Part shown: positions 1 through 6,249 of the stretch, one piece after another
Numbering within the stretch: the first letter of the stretch is position 1
How the letters are laid out: each line of letters begins with the position of its first letter
Source: Actinomycetota bacterium
GTDB lineage: Bacteria > Actinomycetota > Thermoleophilia > Gaiellales > Gaiellaceae
NCBI GenBank assembly: GCA_005883365.1
Contig: VAXA01000247.1
Span: 1-7,132 of the forward strand
Length of the DNA: 7,132 nucleotides
Reading direction: 5' to 3'
Translations under genes and position numbers: made by a program
The notes under the pieces: generated by a model
Database searches by the model: none
Seen by the model: only the letters and a program-made list of their open reading frames with translations
What the model was told of the DNA's origin: nothing

Positions 1-1
1 C

Positions 2-1777
2 CTCGGCGTGCACTCGCGGCCAAGTCCACCTCCTCCGGGTTTTGAGCCGTTCGGGTTCCACCCGATGCCACGCGGCGAGATCACGACGGCCTGGACGTGG
101 CTCCAGTCGGGCAACTTCCACGCCGGCCTGCAGCTCCTCGTCGACCCGCTGAGCACGGTGATGATGCTCATCGTCAGCGGCGTTGGCGGCCTGATCGTCC
201 TCTACTCGATCGGCTACATGGACGGCGACGACGAGGAGCGCCGCTACTTCGCGTACATCTCGTTCTTCGTCTTCTCGATGCTGCTGCTCGTCGAGGGCGG
301 CAACCTGCTCCTGTTGCTCGTCGGCTGGGGGCTCGTCGGCCTCTCGTCCTACCTCCTGATCGGCTTCTGGCACCAGCGGCCGAGCGCGGTACAGGCCGCG
401 AAGAAGGCGTTCGTGATGAACGCGGTCGGCGACGCGACGATGGCGCTCGCCTTCTTCATCCTGATCGCCCACACGCACTCGCTTTCGTTCGGAAGCGCAT
501 TCAGCGTGCACCTCTCGTCGACGGCGGCGAATCTCGTGGCGCTCGGCCTCCTGGGCGGCGCGGTTGCGAAGTCGGCGCAGATCCCGCTCCAGACGTGGCT
601 GCCCGACGCGATGGAGGGCCCGACGCCGGTCAGCGCCCTCATCCACGCGGCGACGATGGTGACCGCAGGCGTCTACCTGATCGCGCGCACGCACCCGATC
701 TTCGAGCAGGCGCGGACGATCGAGCTGATCGCGGCCGGCACGGGCGCGCTCACCCTGCTGGTCGCCGGGCTGATCGCGCTCGTCCAGGTCGACATCAAGC
801 GGGTCATCGCCTATTCGACGATGTCGCAGATCGGCTACATGTTTCTCGGCGCCGGCGTGGGCGCGTACGCGAACGGGATGTTCCATCTGCTCACGCACGC
901 CTTCTTCAAGGCGCTCCTGTTCATGGCGGCCGGCCTCGCGATCCACGCGCTCGCGGGCGAGCAGGACATCCGCAACATGCGCGGCCTCGGGCGGCTGATG
1001 CCGTTCACGAAGTGGTGCTTCCTCGCGGGCGCGCTCGCGCTCGTCGGCATCCCGCCCTTCAGCGGCTTCTTCTCGAAGGACTCGATCGTCGCGTCGACGA
1101 TCAATATCGGCTGGTACGGCTGGATCTTCTGGGCGTGCGGGATCGCCGGCGCCTTCCTGACGGGCCTCTACACGTTCCGGCTCTGGTTCCTCGTCTTCCC
1201 GGGGGAGCCGAGCCCGTTCGTGCGCGAGCACCACCACCGTCACGGGCGGCTCGAGGGGTCGCTGACGATGCTCGTGCCCGTCGGCATCCTCACCGTGCTC
1301 GCGACGATCGGCGGTTGGCTGCAGTGGTCGCCGCGCTGGCACCCCTTCACCGACTGGCTCGAGCCCGCTGCGCGGACGCTCCCCGCCGCCGTGCCGACGA
1401 ACACGCAGGAGTACTACACCTCGGCTGCCACGGTGCTCGCCGGGCTCGCGGGCATCGCAATCGCGTGGGCGATCTACTCCGAACGGACGATCAAGATCCC
1501 GGCCGCACCGTTCTGGCGGCGGACGCTCGAGCACAAGTTCTACGTCGACCAGCTCTACGACGCGGTCTTCTACAGGCCGGGGGCCGCGATCGCGAACGGT
1601 CTGCGGCGCGAGTTCGAGGAGCCCGTCGTGCTGCAGGCCGGCCCTGACCTCGGGGAGACGACGCTCGAAGCCGGAGGTTTCGTGCGCCGGATCCAGACCG
1701 GCCTGCTGCGCACCTACGTCCTCTTCCTCGCCGCGGGCGCCGCCGGCGTCGTCCTCGCATTCCTGATCGCGAAATGA
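2..1777 (+). CDS. nuoL: NADH-quinone oxidoreductase subunit L (NuoL), 5'-truncated by the window edge
   Basis: This is the most distal antiporter-like, proton-pumping membrane subunit of respiratory complex I. The frame is open to the window edge. A GTG at 8 could be read as a start, but E. coli NuoL has tens more residues (TM1-2) before the matching WTW segment, so the true start is probably upstream. Numbered from the GTG at 8, it shows LVDPLS (44-49), SSYLLIGFW (113-121), the TM7 lysine in AKSAQIPLQTWLPDAM (K188), the TM8 HAATMVTAGVYLIAR segment (213-227), DIKRVIAYSTMSQIGY (262-277), HAFFKALLF (K301) and the TM12 FFSKD (K357, D358). The C-terminus (from about 498) carries the amphipathic lateral helix and the final anchoring helix expected of NuoL. 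Two conserved charges are absent: G108 replaces the TM5 glutamate and A139 replaces the following arginine. The first 28 residues are proline-rich and not recognisably NuoL. The stop overlaps the nuoM start (ATGA). Confidence -1.
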   Translation, partial: LGVHSRPSPPPPGFEPFGFHPMPRGEITTAWTWLQSGNFHAGLQLLVDPLSTVMMLIVSGVGGLIVLYSIGYMDGDDEERRYFAYISFFVFSMLLLVEGGNLLLLLVGWGLVGLSSYLLIGFWHQRPSAVQAAKKAFVMNAVGDATMALAFFILIAHTHSLSFGSAFSVHLSSTAANLVALGLLGGAVAKSAQIPLQTWLPDAMEGPTPVSALIHAATMVTAGVYLIARTHPIFEQARTIELIAAGTGALTLLVAGLIALVQVDIKRVIAYSTMSQIGYMFLGAGVGAYANGMFHLLTHAFFKALLFMAAGLAIHALAGEQDIRNMRGLGRLMPFTKWCFLAGALALVGIPPFSGFFSKDSIVASTINIGWYGWIFWACGIAGAFLTGLYTFRLWFLVFPGEPSPFVREHHHRHGRLEGSLTMLVPVGILTVLATIGGWLQWSPRWHPFTDWLEPAARTLPAAVPTNTQEYYTSAATVLAGLAGIAIAWAIYSERTIKIPAAPFWRRTLEHKFYVDQLYDAVFYRPGAAIANGLRREFEEPVVLQAGPDLGETTLEAGGFVRRIQTGLLRTYVLFLAAGAAGVVLAFLIAK

Positions 1778-3228
1778 ACGCCTCCTCCCTCACCTCGATC
1801 CTGATCTGGCTGCCGATCGCGGGCGCGCTCCTGATCTGGCTGCTGCCGCTCTCGCGCTACGCAACGGGGAGCCTGGCACTGCTCTTCTCACTCGCCGAGG
1901 TCGGCTTCTGGATCGAGCAGGCGGCGCGCTTCGACTTCTCGGGATCGGGCCTGCAGATGGGGGAGCGCGCGAACTGGTTCGGCGATCTCGGCGTCTCGTA
2001 CCACGTCGGCGTCTACGGCTTCTCGCTCTGGCTCGTCGGCCTCACCGTCGTCGCGATGGCCGCCTGCACGGGCTACGGCTTCTGGGTCGGCCGCGATCGC
2101 CCGCGCGCCTACTTCGGGCTGATGCTCCTCCTCACCGGCGCGACCGTCGGCGTCTTCGAGGCGCAGGACCTGCTCGTCTTCTACGCGTTCTTCGAGGCGA
2201 TGCTAATCCCGCTGTACGTCCTGATCGGCGTCTGGGGCGGCGCGCGGCGGATGGAGGCGACGATCAAGTTCGTCATCTACACGATGGCGGGCTCGCTGCT
2301 GATGCTGGCCGCGATCATCGTCTACGGCCTGAAGGCGGGGACGTTCGACCTCGTAGACGGCCCGGCGAGCGCGAGCCGCTGGCTCTTCCTCGGCTTCATG
2401 TTCGCCTTCGTGATCAAGGCGCCGCTCTTCCCGTTCCACGGCTGGCTGCCCGACGCCTACCGCGAGGCGCCGCCGGAGGTGAGCGCCGTGCTCTCCGGCG
2501 TGATCGCCAAGGCGGGGCTGTACGGGATGCTGCGGATCGCGATCGCGAAGTTCCCTGACCCGACGTCCTTCTACCGGACGACGGTGCTCGCGCTGGCCGC
2601 CGCCGCGCTCGTCTACGGCTCGCTGCTCGCCTTCCGCTCCCGTGACTTCCGAGGCGTCGTCGCGTACTCGTCGCTCGCCCAGTCTGGGCTGATCGCGCTC
2701 GGCCTCTTCGCCGGCACCGACCTCGGCTTCGACGGCGCCGTGCTGCAGATGGTCGCGCACGGGCTCATCTCGACCTCGCTGTTCCTCATCGCGGGGGCCG
2801 TCGAACGGCGGACGACGACCGGCGAGTTCCGGCTGCTGGGCGGGATGGCTCGGGGCAGACCGGCGCTCGCGACGCTGCTGATGACCGTCGGCGTCATCTC
2901 GCTCGCCGTGCCCGGCTCTGCCTCGTTCGCCGGCGAGTTCCTGATCCTCGCAGGCGTCTTCCAGCGGGCCTGGTGGTGGTCCGTGATCGGAGCGAGCGGG
3001 ATCGTGCTCGCTGCGATGTACATGCTGCGGTTGATCTCGGCGGTGCTGCACGAGGCGCGCGGCTCGACGGTCGTGGACGAGGCGCTCGACCTGCGGCCGG
3101 GCGAGCTCGCACTCCTCGTCCCGCTCGTCGGCGTGCTGCTCGCCCTGTCCGTGTGGCCGGCGGGGATCAGCCACCACTCCTTCTTCGGCCAGAGCCCGGC
3201 ATCGGCCGTGCGGAGCCAGTTCAGGTGA
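1774..3228 (+). CDS. nuoM: NADH-quinone oxidoreductase subunit M (NuoM)
   Basis: This is the middle antiporter-like subunit of complex I in the cytoplasmic membrane, contributing one proton channel. It has 484 residues, close to the usual length of about 500, with roughly 13-14 hydrophobic segments. The family's key residues are present: E141 in TM5 (FFEAMLIPLY), K215 in TM7 (IKAPLFPFHGWLPDAY), K246 in TM8 (IAKAGLYG) and E388 in TM12 (FAGEFLIL). These match E. coli E144, K234, K265 and E407. The ATG start lies inside the nuoL stop (ATGA) with no clear Shine-Dalgarno sequence, so re-initiation by ribosomes leaving nuoL is likely. The segment at 291-304 (DFRGVVAYSSLAQS) departs from the usual D(L/I)KRLIAYSSVSH form, losing Lys, Arg and His. 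The stop overlaps the nuoN start as GTGA. Identity is very secure from the motifs and the L-M-N order. Confidence -1.
   Translation: MNASSLTSILIWLPIAGALLIWLLPLSRYATGSLALLFSLAEVGFWIEQAARFDFSGSGLQMGERANWFGDLGVSYHVGVYGFSLWLVGLTVVAMAACTGYGFWVGRDRPRAYFGLMLLLTGATVGVFEAQDLLVFYAFFEAMLIPLYVLIGVWGGARRMEATIKFVIYTMAGSLLMLAAIIVYGLKAGTFDLVDGPASASRWLFLGFMFAFVIKAPLFPFHGWLPDAYREAPPEVSAVLSGVIAKAGLYGMLRIAIAKFPDPTSFYRTTVLALAAAALVYGSLLAFRSRDFRGVVAYSSLAQSGLIALGLFAGTDLGFDGAVLQMVAHGLISTSLFLIAGAVERRTTTGEFRLLGGMARGRPALATLLMTVGVISLAVPGSASFAGEFLILAGVFQRAWWWSVIGASGIVLAAMYMLRLISAVLHEARGSTVVDEALDLRPGELALLVPLVGVLLALSVWPAGISHHSFFGQSPASAVRSQFR
3212..3215 (+). promoter_or_regulatory. Ribosome binding site of nuoN
   Basis: GGAG lies 9 bases before GTG 3225 and inside the 3' end of nuoM. 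It decides the nuoN start, since no other start in this frame has both a Shine-Dalgarno match and the stop/start overlap. Confidence -1.
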
Positions 3229-4751
3229 CGCTGCACACGACGCACATCGACTGGTTCGGGCTCGCGCCGGTCTTCGCGCTCATCGGCGCCTCCTTCTTCG
3301 CGCTCCTCTGTGCCGTGCTCGTGCCGCGCGCCGTCCGCCGGATCGCGGCCGCGTCGATCGCCGGGGCCGGCTTCGCCGCCGGAATCGTCCTCGCCGTCTG
3401 GTTGTACGTCGACAGCGCACACGGCCACACGATCGTCTCCGGCGCCTTCTACCGCGACCGCTGGACGGCGCTCGGGCAGGTCATCCTCTGTGCCGTCGGC
3501 CTGGCGACGACGCTGCTCGGCGTCGAGCACGTCCCGGGCTGGGGCCGCAACGCCGAACCCGAGAGGCGCGACGACCACGTCGCGGAGTTCTTCGCGCTCC
3601 TGCTCGCCTCGGCCGCGGGGATGGTGTTCTTCGTGGGCGCCGCGAACCTCATGGTGCTGTTCCTGTCGCTCGAGTGGTTCTCGATCGCCCTCTATGTGAT
3701 GTGCGCGATCGACTACGACCTCGAGGGCTCGCTCGAGGCAGGGCTGAAGTACCTCATCGTCGGCTCGTTCGGCGCCGCCACGCTTCTCTTCGGCTCGGCG
3801 CTCGTCTACGGCGCGACGGGGACGATCTCGTTCGCCGGCATCGCAGACAAGGTCGCGGCGCAGGGGCTGACCGGCGACTCGTTCCTCGTCCTCGGCCTTG
3901 CGCTGATCGTCGCGGGGCTCGGCTTCAAGATGTCGGCCGCGCCGTTCCACATGTGGACGCCGGACGTCTACGAGGGCGCGCCGACGACGGTGACGGCGTG
4001 GATGTCGTCGGCGACGAAGGTCGCTGCGCTCCTCCTCACGTTCCGGCTGATGACGACGGCGTTCCCGCACGACGAGCACCTCTGGAGCTGGGCCTTCGCG
4101 ATCGTCGCGACCGCCTCGCTCGCGATCGGCAACCTCGCCGCGCTCGTGCAGCGGAACGTGAAGCGGATCCTCGCCTACTCCTCGATCTCACATGCCGGCT
4201 TCATGCTGATCGCCCTCAGCGCGGGGAGCGCGCTCGGCGGCCGCGCGCTCATGTACTACCTCGTCCCCTACACGGCCATGGCATTCGGGTCATTCGCGGT
4301 CGTCGCCGCGCGCGAGCGGGAGCTCGGGGTGCCGGTGACGCTCGAGAACCTCGCCGGCTTCGGCTGGGAGCGGCCGTTCCTCGGCGTCGCGATGTGGTTT
4401 TTCATGTTCGGCTTCGCAGGGCTACCGCTCGGCGGCGGGTTCGTCGGGAAGTTCTACGTCCTCGCCGCGGCGTACCGGCACGGCTGGGTGTGGCTCGTGA
4501 TCGTCGGCGTGCTCGCGACGCTCGTCAGCCTCTACTACTACCTCGGGATCGTGCGGGCGATGTACATGCGCCCGGCGGAGGAGCTGCAGGTGCAGGCGGG
4601 CAGCGTCGCCGTGAGCGGCGGCGCACCGCCTCAGGAGACGCTGCTGCACCTCGCGGTCGGCGCCGCGTTCCTCGTTTCGTTCGGCTCGCTGTTCGCCGTC
4701 CAGCCGCTGATCGACTTCGCCCAGCACGCGGCGAGCGCGCTCCCTCTCTGA
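3225..4751 (+). CDS. nuoN: NADH-quinone oxidoreductase subunit N (NuoN)
   Basis: This is the antiporter-like subunit of complex I nearest the quinone-binding arm, and the last gene of the canonical nuo operon. Starting at GTG 3225 gives 508 residues, a normal NuoN length. The frame stays open upstream of this point inside nuoM, but GTG 3225 forms a GTGA overlap with the nuoM stop and has GGAG at 3212-3215, 9 bases upstream, so it is the preferred start. Visible motifs are SLEWFSIALYVM with E150 (TM5), FKMSAAPFHMWTPDVYEGAP with K235 (TM7), SSATKVAALL with K265 (TM8), NVKRILAYSSISHAGF (311-326) and GGGFVGKFYVL with K409 (TM12). All four proton-path charges are therefore present. A soluble, charged loop at about 104-119 (GWGRNAEPERRDDHVA) separates early helices. 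Hairpins follow the stop, and the next gene has a different codon style and its own leader. Confidence -1.
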   Translation: MTLHTTHIDWFGLAPVFALIGASFFALLCAVLVPRAVRRIAAASIAGAGFAAGIVLAVWLYVDSAHGHTIVSGAFYRDRWTALGQVILCAVGLATTLLGVEHVPGWGRNAEPERRDDHVAEFFALLLASAAGMVFFVGAANLMVLFLSLEWFSIALYVMCAIDYDLEGSLEAGLKYLIVGSFGAATLLFGSALVYGATGTISFAGIADKVAAQGLTGDSFLVLGLALIVAGLGFKMSAAPFHMWTPDVYEGAPTTVTAWMSSATKVAALLLTFRLMTTAFPHDEHLWSWAFAIVATASLAIGNLAALVQRNVKRILAYSSISHAGFMLIALSAGSALGGRALMYYLVPYTAMAFGSFAVVAARERELGVPVTLENLAGFGWERPFLGVAMWFFMFGFAGLPLGGGFVGKFYVLAAAYRHGWVWLVIVGVLATLVSLYYYLGIVRAMYMRPAEELQVQAGSVAVSGGAPPQETLLHLAVGAAFLVSFGSLFAVQPLIDFAQHAASALPL

Positions 4752-4754
4752 AAA

Positions 4755-4795
4755 GCCCCTGAAAGGGCCCTGAAAAAGGGCAGCAAGCTCGCCCT
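4755..4795 (+). terminator. Possible nuo operon end: overlapping GCCC/GGGC hairpins
   Basis: Beginning 4 bases after the nuoN stop, three short stems can form but cannot all form at once. They are GCCC 4755-4758 with GGGC 4765-4768, GCCC 4767-4770 with GGGC 4778-4781, and AGGGC 4777-4781 with GCCCT 4791-4795. There is no T-run, so this is not a classical intrinsic terminator. High-GC actinobacteria often use hairpins without U-tracts or Rho. The role as operon end is inferred from position. Confidence -1.
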
Positions 4796-4833
4796 CCTTC
4801 GAGGTTAGACGCGGCATTCGCCTGGAAAGGAAA

Positions 4834-4859
4834 GGACCGTTCACATACCTGAACGGACC
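4834..4859 (+). promoter_or_regulatory. Leader hairpin directly before the RBS of the secreted-protein gene
   Basis: CCGTTCA (4837-4843) and TGAACGG (4850-4856) form a perfect 7-bp stem with the 6-base loop CATACC. After an A-A mismatch, two more G-C pairs (4834-4835 with 4858-4859) extend it. Its 3' foot ends one base before the AAGGAG at 4861. It could affect ribosome access or mRNA stability, or be a DNA operator if transcription starts further downstream. The structure is seen directly; the role is inferred. Confidence -1.
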
Positions 4860-4860
4860 G

Positions 4861-4866
4861 AAGGAG
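4861..4866 (+). promoter_or_regulatory. Ribosome binding site of the secreted-protein gene
   Basis: AAGGAG is a strong Shine-Dalgarno match, 6 bases before ATG 4873. It fixes this start, which also gives a well-formed signal peptide. Confidence -1.
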
Positions 4867-4872
4867 CCGACC

Positions 4873-5667
4873 ATGCTACGAAGGCACCTGACGCGAACAA
4901 GGCTGGGACTCGTGCTGGCAGTCGCCGCCGGCGTACTCCTCGGCGCAGTCTTCGGACAGCCGGGTAACGGCCGCGCCGCCAGCGAGGCGGTACCGAAGAA
5001 CAAGACGCTGCCGACCATCTCCGGAGCCGCCCTCGTGGGCCAGACGCTCGTCGCGACACACGGAACATGGAGCGGAAGCCCAACGTCGTTCCATTACGCG
5101 TGGAGTCGGTGTGACACGACCGGAGCCGCCTGCCTCGCAATCTCTGGCGCGACGGGCAAGATCTACACGGTCACGGCCAGTGACGTGGGCCACACGCTCC
5201 GCGTGACAGTGACTGCACGGAACGCCGACGGCGCAACAACCGCAACGTCTGCAGCGACGGCGGTCGTTCCCACGAGTGGATGCCCGTCCGCCACCGGTCC
5301 GATCGCGGTCACCGCACTCGTTCCGCCGGAGCGCCTGCAGATCACACACGCGTCGATCGCGCCGTCCCTGACGCGCTCGACGAACACCATCCGAATCCGC
5401 GTGGTGATTCAGGCGTGTGACACCCGGCCGGTGCAGGGTGCGACCGTCTTCGTGACCCCGATTCCGTACAACCAGTTCGCAGCGGCGCAGGGGACGACGG
5501 GCGCGGACGGCTCGGTCACGCTCACCGAGGCGCGGCGAAGCGGCTTCCCCGCCGCCAGGCATCAGCGGCTGCTGGCGGTTTTCGTGCGCGCGTCGAAGCC
5601 TGGCGACCCGGCCCTTGGCGGCGTGTCCGCCCGTCGGGTGGTCGCGTTCCGGTTCGGCCACCACTAG
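4873..5667 (+). CDS. Secreted two-domain beta-rich protein of unknown function
   Basis: The 264-residue product has a signal peptide: a basic n-region (RRHLTRTR, 3-10), a hydrophobic core (11-28) and likely cleavage near A35-S37. Residues about 45-132 match a repeat type, common in Thermoleophilia exported proteins, of the form PTISGxAxVGQTLxAxxGTWSGSPTSxxYxWxRC. Its landmarks here are W66, W77, Y98 and N117, with the pair C80/C87 in RCDTTGAAC probably disulfide-bonded. It ends in an alanine/threonine-rich strand (119-132). A second domain (about 137-264) contains C137 and C182, a possible second disulfide. It has the turn GADGSVTLTEARRSGFP (210-226), as in carboxypeptidase-regulatory or Ig-like surface modules, and ends in RRVVAFRF. 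No catalytic motif, membrane anchor or sorting signal is visible after the signal peptide. The gene is monocistronic by context, with its own RBS and convergent to the next gene. Export is likely; the function is unknown. Confidence -1.
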   Translation: MLRRHLTRTRLGLVLAVAAGVLLGAVFGQPGNGRAASEAVPKNKTLPTISGAALVGQTLVATHGTWSGSPTSFHYAWSRCDTTGAACLAISGATGKIYTVTASDVGHTLRVTVTARNADGATTATSAATAVVPTSGCPSATGPIAVTALVPPERLQITHASIAPSLTRSTNTIRIRVVIQACDTRPVQGATVFVTPIPYNQFAAAQGTTGADGSVTLTEARRSGFPAARHQRLLAVFVRASKPGDPALGGVSARRVVAFRFGHH

Positions 5668-5728
5668 GCGTCCCCACGCGCCGCACCCTGGCCTTTCGGA
5701 GCACCCTGCCGTAGGAAAACCGAATCGT

Positions 5729-5762
5729 GGTGGCGCCCCGTCCCTCCCGGCGGGGTGCCGCC
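5729..5762 (+). terminator. Hairpin terminator candidate in the convergent gap
   Basis: Arms 5729-5740 (GGTGGCGCCCCG) and 5751-5762 (CGGGGTGCCGCC) give a 12-bp stem around a 10-base loop. Two of the pairs are wobbles (U-G and G-U) in + strand RNA. In - strand RNA these would be A-C mismatches, so the fold favours termination of the secreted-protein transcript. No T-run follows on the + strand. It ends 3 bases before the end of the - strand gene. Confidence -1.
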
Positions 5763-5765
5763 CGA

Positions 5766-6173
5766 TTAAGCGGCTCGGGAAAGCAGCTCGTCGACCTCGG
5801 CCGAGCGCAGGCGGCGTTGCGCACGCGAACGCGGCACGCGCACCGGCTCGAGCACCCACGCGACAAGCGGAACGGAATAGGCGAGGAGGGCGATCAGAAG
5901 CGCCCACGTCGCGAGAGGCGACACGGCGGCGCCCGTCGGGGCGTTCTCCCGGGCCGCCGACGCAAGAACGACGAGCGCCAGCGCGACGCCGCTCGTAGCC
6001 GCGCGCAGCAGGGCGGGTCGGCCGTCGAGTGCGTCGCTGACCGCGACGAAAGCGGCCGCTGCGGCCGCGGGCACGGCCAGCAATCCGAGCCAGAGCTCGA
6101 GCCCGCCGAGCCCGCCTGCCCCGGCCGCGAGAGCAGCCGCCGCGAGCGCCAGGGGCAGGAGCCGCGAACCCAT
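5766..6173 (-). CDS. Small four-helix membrane protein, unknown function
   Basis: The 135-residue product is very rich in Ala and Leu, with four predicted membrane segments at about 4-22, 25-45, 58-76 and 88-108. A basic C-terminal tail (VPRSRAQRRLRSAEVDELL, 112-130) is probably cytoplasmic. I do not recognise a family. I chose ATG at 6173-6171. The frame is open to an ATG at 6251, but the extra 26 residues are polar and would make the start overlap the divergent hydrolase start. Shine-Dalgarno evidence is weak for both choices. The gene is convergent with the secreted-protein gene and divergent from the hydrolase gene, so it is likely transcribed alone. The hydrophobic pattern, basic tail and consistent G/C third positions support a real gene. 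The opposite-strand frame at 5615-5998 lacks these features. Confidence -1.
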   Translation of the reverse strand: MGSRLLPLALAAAALAAGAGGLGGLELWLGLLAVPAAAAAAFVAVSDALDGRPALLRAATSGVALALVVLASAARENAPTGAAVSPLATWALLIALLAYSVPLVAWVLEPVRVPRSRAQRRLRSAEVDELLSRAA

Positions 6174-6214
6174 CGCCTGAAGGTTCGTGACGGCATCGGA
6201 CGGTCCTTCCGAAG

Positions 6215-6220
6215 TAGGCT
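6215..6220 (+). promoter_or_regulatory. Possible -10 element of the hydrolase promoter
   Basis: TAGGCT, preceded by GAAG, lies 29 bases before ATG 6250. This would give a short leader of about 20-25 bases that includes the RBS. It matches TATAAT at 3 of 6 positions (T, A and the final T), as is common in high-GC actinobacteria. No well-spaced -35 is visible, so the call is tentative. Confidence -1.
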
Positions 6221-6236
6221 CGCGGCGTCCCACTCC

Positions 6237-6242
6237 AAGGAG
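6237..6242 (+). promoter_or_regulatory. Ribosome binding site of the UPF0173 hydrolase gene
   Basis: AAGGAG sits 7 bases before ATG 6250 and decides that start over an upstream in-frame start at 6187, which has no such site and would add 21 polar residues. Confidence -1.
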
Positions 6243-6249
6243 CTCACGC

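Noticed and set aside
97..1647. Long + strand frame inside nuoL (516 codons)
   Set aside because: Arg/Pro/Ala-rich translation with no domain and no membrane pattern. It is a by-product of G/C third-position bias, and the NuoL frame is certain.
2203..4079. Long - strand frames opposite nuoM and nuoN (324 and 488 codons)
   Set aside because: Both translations are charged, low-complexity Arg/Glu/Asp/Ala sequences typical of the antisense of high-GC membrane-protein genes. No motif or RBS supports them.
3674..4762. + strand frame inside nuoN (362 codons)
   Set aside because: Arg-rich composition with no domain. It lies wholly within the well-supported nuoN gene.
4876..5907. - strand frame opposite the secreted-protein gene (343 codons)
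   Set aside because: No recognisable domain and an Arg/Ala/Gly-rich composition. The + strand gene has a signal peptide, a strong RBS and a known repeat type.
5615..5998. + strand frame overlapping the end of the secreted gene and the - strand membrane gene (127 codons)
   Set aside because: Arg/Pro/Ala-rich with no hydrophobic or domain pattern. The - strand reading gives coherent membrane helices.
6201..6232. Possible - strand promoter (TTGGAG, 16 bases, TACTTC on the reverse strand)
   Set aside because: Matches consensus at only about 3 of 6 and 2 of 6 positions, expected by chance in this composition.
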